Assembly (NCBI GenBank): GCA_026709085.1
Contig: JAPOTR010000025.1
Coordinates: forward strand, 20,126-78,847
Direction of reading: 5' to 3'
DNA length: 58,722 nt
Source: Cyanobacteria bacterium MAG CAR3_bin_5
GTDB taxonomy: Bacteria; Cyanobacteriota; Cyanobacteriia; PCC-6307; Cyanobiaceae
The translations under genes were made by a program, and so were the position numbers. Positions 39,700-48,309 of this stretch are shown one piece after another. The notes under the pieces are model-generated. The model searched no databases and was not told where the DNA came from. It saw only the letters and a program-made list of their open reading frames with translations. Numbering within the stretch: position 1 is the first letter of the stretch; each line of letters begins with the position of its first letter.

Positions 39700-40149
39700 A
39701 TGATTTCTACTGCTCAAGAAAAAAGGGAAGAGATTATGGAAATCTTGAAGCGAGAAAAGGAGTCAAAAATTCCTGATTACTTGAAGTCAAGTTTGGCACA
39801 TTATATTTGTATTTTAATCAGTAGCTATCTTGAGAACTCATTGAGACAGATTATATTAGATTATGCTGAGAGAAAATGCTCTGATCAGTCTATTTGCAAG
39901 TTTGTCAATTCATCTTTAGGAAGAATGAGAAATCCAAACTATCAGAATATAAAAGATCTTTTGGAAAAATTTGATTTGAGAATTCGACTAGAAAACAGAC
40001 AAAGAGAAGCAATCAAGAGTGTTTATATCAATAGAAATGGGATAGTGCATAGTGAATCGCCAAAAGGATTGTCTTTGCTAATCGTAAAAGAATATTTTGA
40101 AACAATCTGTACAGTTGTTGATGCTATTGATAAAGTCTTCAGCGTCTGA
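39700..40149 (+). CDS. HEPN-domain protein (MAE_28990/MAE_18760-like), probable RNase toxin
   Basis: A 149-residue all-helical protein. INRNGIVHSES near residues 110-120 contains the HEPN catalytic motif RxxxxH (R112-H117). The preceding helices (LAHYICILISSYLENSLRQIILDY and YQNIKDLLEKFDLRIRL) match the HEPN family seen in Microcystis MAE_28990-type proteins. HEPN proteins of this kind are generally metal-independent RNases in toxin-antitoxin or abortive-infection systems. Zero-base spacing to the DUF262 gene implies tight coupling. Confidence 0.82.
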   Translation: MISTAQEKREEIMEILKREKESKIPDYLKSSLAHYICILISSYLENSLRQIILDYAERKCSDQSICKFVNSSLGRMRNPNYQNIKDLLEKFDLRIRLENRQREAIKSVYINRNGIVHSESPKGLSLLIVKEYFETICTVVDAIDKVFSV

Positions 40150-40186
40150 GCAAATGTTAGGGAATGCCCATAGTTCTGGCATGAGA

Positions 40187-40221
40187 TATGGATTCTCGCT
40201 TTCGCGGGAGTGACGGGGAGG
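40187..40221. repeat. REP-like palindromic element, copy 2
   Basis: The sequence atatggattctcgctttcgc then gggagtgacggggag is a palindromic relative of the element at 34261-34295. It lies just after the HEPN gene. Confidence 0.6.
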
Positions 40222-40367
40222 GATTATTGGGGGGATTATGATCTTTAGTCAACTGAACTCTGGTCAGGAGGACGCATAAACGCTTTGCACACGTGGTCTA
40301 GCGTCCTCCAAGCCTGGTACGGGCATTTCTGGCCCTTTGCAGGGCAATAATCCAAAGGAACCTATTC

Positions 40368-41429
40368 TCACCTGCTTCCCCTCTCCCTTTTGAGACAATG
40401 AATCCAATCAAGGAACGAGATAGATTTCAAGCTATTTAGCTCATTCCCATAATCTACAGAATCACCATGCATAATTGGATTGCGCCTGAGGCCATGGAAA
40501 TTGTTAGAAAGCAAGAAACCTCTACGTATACAATAATTGTGACCATAGAGATTTTTAGATTGGCTAGATTCAGGAAGAAGATCTGACTCATTGGAAGATA
40601 AGGATTTTACATAAGAAATTGATTTGTTAAAAAGCTCAATCTCATTTTTGGCAACTTCTCTTCGCTTATGATACATAAAGATTCCGCCTCCAAATTTATC
40701 TTTAAAGATACCATCTGCCTGAGAGTAAAAAACTGGAATAGAACAATAATACATTCCTTGCTTGTGTGCATGAAATGCTTGAGAAAGGGCATCACTTCTT
40801 TTAGGATAATTGTCTATTATTTCATATTTAATACCATCAATCTGTTCTTGAAGATGTTCGATTATTATCCTATCAATTTTCTCGCGATCTTCATTTTTAA
40901 CTACGTCTGGAAAATCACATGGCATTTTATAATGCAACCTATCAGACAAATACCATCCACTCTCAGCAAGCTCTCTTAAGAATTCTGGCAAGTCACTTAA
41001 CTCTTGGAGTAACGATTCGCAGAGGCTTTCGGTTCGTCCTAGGGAACGTCGTCCCTCCAAGGTAGCCACCATGGCCGCCGCCTGGGTGGAGCGTGGTGCA
41101 TCACTGGCGGCGATGTCCTCCAGCCGCACCGCTATCGCCTCTGCCTTGGCTGGGGTGGCCAGGGTGGCGGTGGTGGCGTCCAGGCGCTTCAGCCGAGCCT
41201 TCAGCTGCTCCAGGGACGCTTGCCGCGCCGCTCTTCGGTGTGGCAGACACGACGCTTTGCGGACCACCTCGATGTTAGCCACCAGGTGGTCACGATGATC
41301 GGGCGCACACTTAAAGATGCACTCCCCAGTCACCGGCCACAGCGCGGTGTTGATGCGGGAGATGGCGTCGTCGACGGCGCCCCTGATAGGGTCAAGTGCT
41401 ATGCTCATGGAAATCCCGCCATGACTCAC
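40368..41429 (-). CDS. HEPN-like protein coupled to type ISP restriction enzyme; chimeric gene
   Basis: A 353-residue protein in two parts of different composition. Residues 1-~145 are GC-rich and helical (QASLEQLKARLKRLDATTAT, AEAIAVRLEDIAASDA). Residues ~146-353 are AT-rich and include GWYLSDRLHYKMPCD, SIPVFYSQADGIFKDKFGGG and a C-terminal LRRNPIMHGDSVDYGNELNS. RNPIMH at 316-321 fits the HEPN RxxxxH motif, and the surrounding DYGxELNSLKxISFLD pattern is seen in abortive-infection-like proteins. The start overlaps the stop of the type ISP gene (ATGA), indicating coupled translation. It may be an accessory effector; this is inference. Confidence 0.7.
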   Translation of the reverse strand: MSHGGISMSIALDPIRGAVDDAISRINTALWPVTGECIFKCAPDHRDHLVANIEVVRKASCLPHRRAARQASLEQLKARLKRLDATTATLATPAKAEAIAVRLEDIAASDAPRSTQAAAMVATLEGRRSLGRTESLCESLLQELSDLPEFLRELAESGWYLSDRLHYKMPCDFPDVVKNEDREKIDRIIIEHLQEQIDGIKYEIIDNYPKRSDALSQAFHAHKQGMYYCSIPVFYSQADGIFKDKFGGGIFMYHKRREVAKNEIELFNKSISYVKSLSSNESDLLPESSQSKNLYGHNYCIRRGFLLSNNFHGLRRNPIMHGDSVDYGNELNSLKSISFLDWIHCLKRERGSR

Positions 41430-44400
41430 TCACCCCCTCCCTGCAGCCCCAAAATCCCCCCTATCCTACGCCCCACCTCGGCAAAATACAACACCTCCTC
41501 AACCCGAAGCGCTCGCCCCAGCACCCCCCGCTCCCGATAGGAGAGCCACTTCTTCAACACCTGATACCCACCCAACTTGTAGCGCCAGACGGGAAGGGGC
41601 ACATTGCGCCAGAAGGCGCGATCATTGAGATAGACATCCAAGGTAGTGTCGCCCAGCGGGCCAAGTGGGCTAAGCGTAGCATGCCATGCGACCATAGCGC
41701 TGCGCTCTTCCGGGGTGAAGGGACGCTCCACCACCCGCCCCTGTCCAGGCATGACGGCATCGCCTTTGCCAAAATGACCCCACCCTGCCATCACGGCAAA
41801 ATCCTCAGCGGCCATGTTGCCTCCATCGGTGGTGGTGGGCACGGCAATGGCTTTCATCTCCGGGCGCAACGGCCCCTGGGTGACGCCGGGAACGGGAACA
41901 CGGGGATCCAGGAGGGCAGCCAACTGACGACCACGGGCAGCGGAGCGGGCAAGCGCAGCAGCCGCACCTTCAGCATCGCCCTTGGGCCAGCCGGGAAGAG
42001 GAATGCGGGGCCAGCCCATGCGCAGAGCGCCGGCATTGGCTTCCCGGTAGGCAGGATCATGGAGCACAGCCAACACATGGTGAAACAGATCTTCCACGCT
42101 GGCGCCAAGGGTTGTAAGATAATTCTGGGCTGCGATGGAAAGATTGGGATGGCGGGCTTGGCCATTGGGGTTGGTGATACCTTGCTCACGGAGCCAAGCG
42201 GGGAAAAGGTGGATGCCCCAGAACCCAAGCTTCCAGCCCGCTAGATGGCACACCGATAGGCCGTGTGTAAAGTCAGATTGGATCTCTCGCTTACTGGAGC
42301 TAATCCACAGATTCCCTTCAAACACATGGGGCCAATAATCAGCGCGCTTCTCATCAAGCAGCTTGGTTTCTCCTTCCCAATAGAGCCAGCGGTTATCAAA
42401 AGGACGATAAGCACAGCGGACAAAGCCTGCTTCATTGGGACCACCACGCTTCAGCAGCACATCCCGCACTGCGAGCGCATTGAATCGTGCTGTCTTCTCC
42501 ATCACTCTTGGATAACGCCGTGCGATTTCTTCATGGCTTAGCGCCGGATTAAAGTAATCATCAACCCGTGCCCGTAGCCGCTCCAAATCCACATCAATGA
42601 GGAAACCATCACGACCAGTATTGACACCAGGAAACGACTTCGGGAATAACTCAGGCAAAGAAGGCCAGTTAAACCAATTGTCGCTCACGGCTGTTTGCAC
42701 AAAAGGCAAGCCCAGCGGCAGGACCGGTTGAATCTCCTGGTACAGCTTACCCGGCTCCGTCTCGGCGGTTTCCAGTAGCTCTGCACATTTGGCCTGTCCC
42801 CAGAGATGACGAAAGCTCACCTGATGGGCAGGTTTGTGGTCTGCCTTGCGCACCAGGGTGGCAATGGCGGTGCCCACTTGAATCCCCACCGGATCGCTCT
42901 TGCTGGAAAAGACGCTGGGATCAGGGGAGCCATCCGGCGCCACTTTACCGGTTTTGTATTTATCCCCATTCAGACAATCAATCCGAATGGCGTCAAACAC
43001 CTCCAGAAACCGTTCCCGCATTCCCGTGAAGGACAACCCATCCAGCCAGGAGTAGTTGGAAATGAAGCAGATCACGCCCTGCCCGGTTTTCTCGGCAATG
43101 CGCCGTTCCGCCATACGGAAGAAGCGCACGTAGAGATCGTTCAAGCCTTGCCCCTCCGGTTTGCGCACTTGCCGCGTGGAGCGGTAGGCGGTGGAGAGCG
43201 CCCGTTCCTCGTCCACCGCCAGGCCGGCAAAGCCGTTGTAGGGGGGATTGCCCAGGATCACCAGGATGGGTTGTTTCTGTTTCACCTGCTCGGCCCGGTC
43301 CCGCTCCTCCTCCAGTTCGGGGAAGGGGAGGGGTTTGTTGACGTGAGGTTCCCAGCCGGTGAGGGCATTGGTGAGGAACACCCCCGCCCGTTCGTTGCCG
43401 TCGTCGGTCAGGGGGGCGTCCAACTCTTGCAGGGTGAGGCCCACTTGAAGCTGGGCCACCACCAACGGCGCCGGCATGATCTCAAAGCCAAACACCCGCC
43501 CCGTGGCGGCGGCTTTTACCCGCGCCCCCGCCAAGGCCCCCAGGCCCTGGCCCTCCAGGTTGGCGGCGATGCGGCGCAACACTGCCGCCAGATAGGCGCC
43601 GGTGCCGCAGCAGGGGTCCAGCACCACCACGTTCTCCGCGGCCAAGCCATCCGGGATGCGCAGGTCCTGTTTGAGGGTGTTGTCCACCCGGGCCACCATG
43701 GCTTGCACCACCTCGGTGGGGGTGTACCAGACGCCCAACTCCTTACGGAGGGTGGGATCAAAGGCTTCCAGGAAGGGTTCATAGAAGTAGGGTACCGCCT
43801 CGCCAGTGGTGAAGCGGGCGAAGAAGGCGGCCCGGTCCACCCGCTCCAGGGCGGCGGCGCTCCAGTCCAGCACTTCCACCAGGTCCAGATGTTGCAGACG
43901 GCCCGGTTGGGCCAGTTGGGAGAAGAGGGCCGCCAACACCGGCGAGCGCAGATGCCACACCGCCGTGCGCCAGTTGAACCCACCGGATTGGGGCGGGCTT
44001 TGCCGCGCCCACAACACCCAGGCGGAGAAGACGCCGTAGAAGAGGGTTTGCACCAGGGTGGAGCGGAAAAACCTGGCGCCCTTGTCGCCTTCAAAGCGCA
44101 CCCCCAGGGTTTCTTCCAAAGCGGAGCGCACCGCCGCAAGCTGGGGCGCTTCCCCCGCCGCTTCCACCCGGGCCAGACCGTCCCGGGCATAGGAGGCCAG
44201 CAGCCAGGCCAGATCCTTCGGTTCCGCCAATGCCGCACGGTGGGACAGGGCCCGGGCCAGGTATTCCCCCAGTCCGGCGCCAGCGCTGCGGGCCAGGTTG
44301 TGGGGTGTCTCCAGCGCTTGCCGGAAGGCCGCGGCGCTGGCCGCCAGTTGGAAGGTTTCCAGCTTGGCGGGGCGGCCCGTGTTGTCCTCCCCCACCAACA

Positions 44401-44788
44401 CAAACTGGCGCAGGTTGGTGACCAGCACCAGCCGGTGGCGCTCCCGATAGCGGCTCACCTGCTGGCCGGTTGCTGTCAGCCATGCATCATCGTCGGCCCC
44501 TTTCACCTCCACCACCCCCCGCTCGGGAATCTGATCCGGCCGGGGACGGCCGCGTTGCGCCTGCCTGGCCCCGTACAACCCGAAGCCGGGATGGCCGACC
44601 CCCTGATTGGCCATCTCCCCCACACAGAACACCCTGGGCTTGAGGGTGGCCCCCACTGCGTTGAGGAGATTGGCCAGGGGGCCGTAGCTGGAGCGTTCCC
44701 CCGTGGCGCCGCCGCTGGCGTAGATGCGGTGCAGTTCGGTGCAGTAGGCTGCCACCGCCTTCGTCAAGTTGTTGCTGGTGGCGGTCAT
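41426..44788 (-). CDS. Type ISP restriction-modification enzyme (single-chain methylase, nuclease and translocase-type)
   Basis: A protein of about 1120 residues. The N-terminus holds a PD-(D/E)xK-like nuclease block with RGVVEVKGADDDAWL near residue 91. The N6-adenine methyltransferase domain has the SAM motif VVLDPCCGTGAYLAAVLRR near 388 and the catalytic VILGNPPYNGFAG (NPPY near 514). The C-terminal part, with FVRCAYRPFDNRWLYWEG and WKLGFWGIHLFPAWL, is the target-recognition region of Eco57I/LlaBIII-like enzymes. I could not find a convincing DEAD-box helicase segment by eye, so the translocase module may be missing. The start may also be 9 codons upstream. GC-rich, unlike its HEPN neighbours. 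Confidence 0.85.
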   Translation of the reverse strand: MTATSNNLTKAVAAYCTELHRIYASGGATGERSSYGPLANLLNAVGATLKPRVFCVGEMANQGVGHPGFGLYGARQAQRGRPRPDQIPERGVVEVKGADDDAWLTATGQQVSRYRERHRLVLVTNLRQFVLVGEDNTGRPAKLETFQLAASAAAFRQALETPHNLARSAGAGLGEYLARALSHRAALAEPKDLAWLLASYARDGLARVEAAGEAPQLAAVRSALEETLGVRFEGDKGARFFRSTLVQTLFYGVFSAWVLWARQSPPQSGGFNWRTAVWHLRSPVLAALFSQLAQPGRLQHLDLVEVLDWSAAALERVDRAAFFARFTTGEAVPYFYEPFLEAFDPTLRKELGVWYTPTEVVQAMVARVDNTLKQDLRIPDGLAAENVVVLDPCCGTGAYLAAVLRRIAANLEGQGLGALAGARVKAAATGRVFGFEIMPAPLVVAQLQVGLTLQELDAPLTDDGNERAGVFLTNALTGWEPHVNKPLPFPELEEERDRAEQVKQKQPILVILGNPPYNGFAGLAVDEERALSTAYRSTRQVRKPEGQGLNDLYVRFFRMAERRIAEKTGQGVICFISNYSWLDGLSFTGMRERFLEVFDAIRIDCLNGDKYKTGKVAPDGSPDPSVFSSKSDPVGIQVGTAIATLVRKADHKPAHQVSFRHLWGQAKCAELLETAETEPGKLYQEIQPVLPLGLPFVQTAVSDNWFNWPSLPELFPKSFPGVNTGRDGFLIDVDLERLRARVDDYFNPALSHEEIARRYPRVMEKTARFNALAVRDVLLKRGGPNEAGFVRCAYRPFDNRWLYWEGETKLLDEKRADYWPHVFEGNLWISSSKREIQSDFTHGLSVCHLAGWKLGFWGIHLFPAWLREQGITNPNGQARHPNLSIAAQNYLTTLGASVEDLFHHVLAVLHDPAYREANAGALRMGWPRIPLPGWPKGDAEGAAAALARSAARGRQLAALLDPRVPVPGVTQGPLRPEMKAIAVPTTTDGGNMAAEDFAVMAGWGHFGKGDAVMPGQGRVVERPFTPEERSAMVAWHATLSPLGPLGDTTLDVYLNDRAFWRNVPLPVWRYKLGGYQVLKKWLSYRERGVLGRALRVEEVLYFAEVGRRIGGILGLQGGGE
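44290..44758 (-). repeat. Direct repeat within type ISP gene, copy A
   Basis: This part of the restriction enzyme 5' region (encoding roughly residues 11-166) recurs at 46243-46711 at a constant offset of 1953 bases with only a few substitutions. Confidence 0.95.
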
Positions 44789-45240
44789 GGGCGGGGCTGG
44801 AGGCGAGGGGGTCAAAGTGGGCGGATTTTCAGCGCTGCCAGTGGATCAGCGGTCGCTTCCCCGTACCCACCGCGCCTATGTGCCAATGGTTCATCAGCCC
44901 AGGGTTGTGGTCTCTTGTTATCCCATCCGATGGGTGAGGTAGGCAGCGCTGGCGGCCCCGCTTTGGTTGCCGCTCTGGTTCTTCCTCGTTTGCCAGCTTA
45001 GCCCTGCTTCCCCACCGTTTTGTCCAGCATGGCTGCAACTGAGCCGTCCGGGTGAATTGGGGTTCCGCTGGTTGTTGGCTGCGTGACGCCAGCTCCTGGG
45101 GACCTGCTGGCTTTTCAGGCCCCCCAATGCCGGCGGCCCCACCAAGCCATCCACGACCCAACTGCAGCGGCGGGCGAAACACGGCAGGGGGCATTGATTC
45201 GTCTGCGAGGTGCTATGATTGGCTCAGGAGGTACACAACC

Positions 45241-45567
45241 ATGACCAGACCGCCAACAGCGCCTGAATGGCGTGAATCGCTCCGAAAACTCCAACAGAAG
45301 GAAGCGTGGGGTTCAGTTGTTGCCGATTGGAAGGTGGAGACAGGTAACGATCCCTTTGACGATCCGGCCATCTGGGTCTGGGTCATTCTTGAGGAAATGC
45401 AGGAGTTTGAGCAACGAGATAAAATCCGTGGACAAGTCCTTGAGACAATTGCCGGGTCAGGTGAATCGCGCTGGGTCTATGTACGATTCAGCACAAAGGA
45501 GGCGGAGGAACTGGAGGCGGAGGAACGCCAGGAAGCCCTTGAGGCGCCCCAGGAGGCGCCAGTGTGA
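45241..45567 (+). CDS. Acidic small protein overlapping a HEPN gene, possible antitoxin
   Basis: A 108-residue protein with a good ribosome site (aggaggtacacaacc before ATG). It begins MTRPPTAPEWRESLRKLQQK, has a tryptophan-rich centre (DDPAIWVWVILEEMQEFEQR) and ends in a strongly acidic tail (EAEELEAEERQEALEAPQ). Its stop overlaps the GTG of the HEPN gene (GTGA). This organisation is typical of antitoxin-toxin or regulator-effector pairs, but no family is recognised; the antitoxin role is inferred. Confidence 0.65.
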   Translation: MTRPPTAPEWRESLRKLQQKEAWGSVVADWKVETGNDPFDDPAIWVWVILEEMQEFEQRDKIRGQVLETIAGSGESRWVYVRFSTKEAEELEAEERQEALEAPQEAPV

Positions 45568-46118
45568 GCCTTGCTAACGAACTGCTGGAGTTGGCAAGGG
45601 AGCTTCTCGAGCCGGCCGGTAGAGACGAGACGAGGGGTAGACCCCAGCAGGTCAGGCTGAGGTGATCCGTCTCAACAGCCTATTACTCCTTGTTTTCTTT
45701 CCTCGTCGAGGAAGCCGCCACAATGATGGTTGGTGGCAGGAACAAAGCCCTACAAGGTTACGTGACGCGGGCCGTTAGCCATGAGACTATAAAAGACGTC
45801 TGCAAGGGATTTGCCAGCCGTAACCCTAACAATAACCTCAAGAAGGCACTGAACGGCCATCGGATTCCTCGTGAATTAGCCGACATAGCGCGCATTTGTC
45901 ACGATCTTCAAACTTATCGCCATGACGCTGACTACGATTTTATCTACAGCTTCAAGAAACCAGAAGTTATGCATATTGTTGACGAGGCTGAACAAGCTTG
46001 CAAAAAGTGGAAGATCATCAAAAAGCATGAGGCAACAAGAGTTTTCCTTGCGGCACTGATCGTGGATAAGTTCGTTCAGCAGTCCGGGACAATCCTTGGA
46101 AAGTCTTCCAGGAATTGA
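45564..46118 (+). pseudogene. HEPN-domain gene interrupted by one in-frame TGA
   Basis: From GTG 45564 the frame reads MSLANELLELARELLEPAGR ... RPQQVRLR, meets TGA at 45663-45665, and continues without shift as SVSTAYYSLFSFLVEEAA through to 46118. The joined 184-residue protein has the classic HEPN layout: LRxSVSTAYYSLF in the first half and LQTYRHDADYDFIYSF with the R-H-x-A-D-Y-D motif in the second. The TGA replaces what is usually an arginine (CGA to TGA fits). It is either a recent nonsense mutation or is rescued by readthrough. Confidence 0.75.
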
Positions 46119-46168
46119 TTTCAGGTGGACTGCAGGGGGCGGCAGCCGTCACGGGTCCTTGCAACCTT

Positions 46169-46762
46169 CTACAGGTGCGGGGGGCTGTAACCCAGACTGC
46201 CGGCTCTGGATGTTGGCCCGGCTCCATGGAGCAGCACTCGGCGGGCCAGGGTGTGGGGTGTCTCCAGGGCTTGCCGGAAGGCCGCGGCGCTGGCCGCCAG
46301 TTGGAAGGTTTCCAGCCTGGCGGGGCGGCCCGTGTTGTCCTCCCCCACCAACACAAACTGGCGCAGGTTGGTGACCAGCACCAGCCGGTGGCGCTCCCGA
46401 TAGCGGCTCACCTGCTGGCCGGTTGCTGTCAGCCATGCATCATCGTCGGCCCCTTTCACCTCCACCACCCCCCGCTCGGGAATCTGATCCGGCCGGGGAC
46501 GGCCGCGTTGCGCCTGCCTGGCCCCGTACAACCCGAAGCCGGGATGGCCGACCCCCTGATTGGCCATCTCCCCCACACAGAACACCCTGGGCTTGAGGGT
46601 GGCCCCCACTGCGTTGAGGAGATTGGCCAGGGGGCCGTAGCTGGAGCGTTCCCCCGTGGCGCCGCCGCTGGCGTAGATGCGGTGCAGTTCGGTGCAGTAG
46701 GCCGCCACTGCTGCTGTCAGTGTCTTGGCTGGTCTCACCATCCTGTCCGTTGCGCACCCCAA
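46169..46762 (-). pseudogene. Truncated duplicate of the type ISP restriction enzyme N-terminus
   Basis: The frame reads an unrelated start, then TAAVAAYCTELHRIYASGG through the nuclease block RGVVEVKGADDDAWL and on to LETPHTLARR, after which it leaves homology and ends. Compared with the intact gene there are few changes (K to R, N to T). It has no methyltransferase domain and cannot encode a working enzyme, although an isolated nuclease-like domain could in principle be made. Confidence 0.85.
46243..46711 (-). repeat. Direct repeat of type ISP gene 5' part, copy B
   Basis: Nearly identical to 44290-44758, same orientation. It lies just inside the right island border beside queC. Confidence 0.95.
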
Positions 46763-46849
46763 GCCATGCTTCAGGACAGTTTGCCTGTTGGGCCGGGAAA
46801 CGAGCCTGAGTAGTCCATCGATGCGGGCCGTGGGTCAGAAGGCTTCCCA

Positions 46850-47536
46850 CTAGGCGATCCAGCTTCGGCTGGCCAGGTGGGGAACTCCCGCGTCATGGAG
46901 CGCCTGATCGCGGATGCGGCAGCTATCGCAGCGGCCACAGGGCTCCTCCCCGTTGCTGTAGCAACTCCAGGTGGCGGCAATGGGCACGTTCAGAGCCAGG
47001 GCCTGCTCCACGATCTCCCGCTTGTTGAGCAGGAGGAGGGGCGTCCAGAGCTTGGGTCCCTGGCCCATGCGACCGGCTTTGGTGGCCAGGTCCGCCAGAA
47101 TCTGGTATTGCTCCAGGTAGTCACCGCGACAGTCGGGATAACCGGAGTAATCCACCGCATTGACCCCCAGCACCAACCGCCGGGCGCCCCTGGCCTCGGC
47201 CAGGCTCAGGGCCAGGGCGATAAACACCGTATTGCGCCCCGGCACGTAGGTGGTGGGGATGATGTCCGGCTGCACCCCGTCCTGGGGCAACGGCTGTTGA
47301 AGATCCGTGAGGGCCGAGCCGCCCCAGGCGGCCAGATTCACCCGCAACCGGTGGTGCTCCGCCAGCCCCAAAGCCGTAGCCACAGCCGAGGCTGCTTGCA
47401 GTTCGCGGCGGTGGCGCTGGCCGTAGTCCATGGAAAGGCCAATTACCCGATCCCCCTCGGCCATGGCCATGGCCGCCGCCGTGGCAGAGTCCAGGCCACC
47501 GGAGAGCAGGGCAACAGCAACGGGAGGAGGGCTCAT
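46850..47536 (-). CDS. queC: 7-cyano-7-deazaguanine synthase
   Basis: Makes preQ0, the precursor of queuosine in tRNA. The 228-residue protein has the PP-loop ATP-binding motif [16 protein letters not shown] at the N-terminus, [37 protein letters not shown] and [20 protein letters not shown]. The C-terminal zinc site is [23 protein letters not shown] (residue order C...CGRCDSC). The gene is intact. Its 3' end is duplicated at the far side of the accessory island. Confidence 0.96.
   Translation of the reverse strand: MSPPPVAVALLSGGLDSATAAAMAMAEGDRVIGLSMDYGQRHRRELQAASAVATALGLAEHHRLRVNLAAWGGSALTDLQQPLPQDGVQPDIIPTTYVPGRNTVFIALALSLAEARGARRLVLGVNAVDYSGYPDCRGDYLEQYQILADLATKAGRMGQGPKLWTPLLLLNKREIVEQALALNVPIAATWSCYSNGEEPCGRCDSCRIRDQALHDAGVPHLASRSWIA
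46876..46946 (-). repeat. queC 3' end, island right border
   Basis: The part of intact queC that is duplicated at 33681-33752. Together the two copies bracket about 13.1 kb of accessory DNA as direct repeats. Confidence 0.85.
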
Positions 47537-47593
47537 GGGAGGGTGCGGGTCTTCAGGGCGGGATTGCTGGGCGGGGCCATGGATCTCAAGCGC

Positions 47594-48259
47594 TCAAGCG
47601 GGGAGAGATGGAATCAACCGCCGCTGCTCAAGGGCGCTCAACACCTGGTCAATCCCCTCCTGCAAGGAGCAATCGCCGGTCCGGATCACCAGTTCAGGGT
47701 TGCGGGGGGGCTCATAAGGGGAATCCAGTCCGGTGAAGTGCTTGATCCGGCCAGCCCGGGCCTTGGCGTACAGACCCTTGGGATCCCGCTGCTCGCACGT
47801 GGCCAGGTCGGCGGCGCAGTAGATCTCCAGGAAATCACCGGGGGGCGCCAAGGCCCTTGCCCGATCCCGATCCCCTTGAAAGGGGGAGACAAACGCCGTC
47901 AAGGTGATGATCCCTGCATCCAGAAACAACCTGGCCACCTCGCCAATGCGGCGGATGTTCTCCACCCGGTCGGCGTCGGTAAAGCCCAGATCCCGGCAGA
48001 GGCCATGGCGCACGTTGTCCCCGTCCAGCACGTAACCCGCCACGCCACGGCGGTGCAGTTCGCCGTTGACCCCGTTGGCCATGGTGCTCTTGCCGGAACC
48101 GGAGAGGCCCGTAAACCAGAGGATGGCGCTGCCGTGCCCCCGCAAGGCCGCCCGGTCCTGGCGGGATACGGCGGCTTGATGCCAGACGACGTTGCTGGCG
48201 GTTGATGCAGGTGTGGATGGGGTCACGGAAGAGAAACCGGCCTGGTTCCCATTGTCCAC
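47594..48259 (-). CDS. cysC: Adenylyl-sulfate kinase
   Basis: Phosphorylates APS to PAPS in sulfate assimilation. The P-loop ILWFTGLSGSGKSTMANGV lies near residue 47, followed by YVLDGDNVRHGLCRDLGFTD and the lid-region IRRIGEVARLFLDAG, FVSPFQGDRDRAR and KGLYAKARAGRIKHFTGLDSPYE. Length 221 includes a ~40-residue leader (SRQDRAALRGH) common in cyanobacterial CysC. It lies upstream of queC on the same strand, with a 57-base gap. Confidence 0.95.
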   Translation of the reverse strand: MDNGNQAGFSSVTPSTPASTASNVVWHQAAVSRQDRAALRGHGSAILWFTGLSGSGKSTMANGVNGELHRRGVAGYVLDGDNVRHGLCRDLGFTDADRVENIRRIGEVARLFLDAGIITLTAFVSPFQGDRDRARALAPPGDFLEIYCAADLATCEQRDPKGLYAKARAGRIKHFTGLDSPYEPPRNPELVIRTGDCSLQEGIDQVLSALEQRRLIPSLPA

Positions 48260-48309
48260 GGCAATCGTCCACGGCAGCCGTCATGATGGGTGCGGACAGG
48301 GGGTGTGCT

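Noticed and set aside
42806..45001. 731-codon plus-strand frame opposite the type ISP gene
   Set aside because: A shadow of the GC-rich restriction gene; no domain sense, while the minus strand has clear NPPY and SAM motifs.
33681..46946. CRISPR array or integrase-borne prophage in the island
   Set aside because: No regularly spaced short repeats, and no integrase, terminase or structural phage gene could be found.
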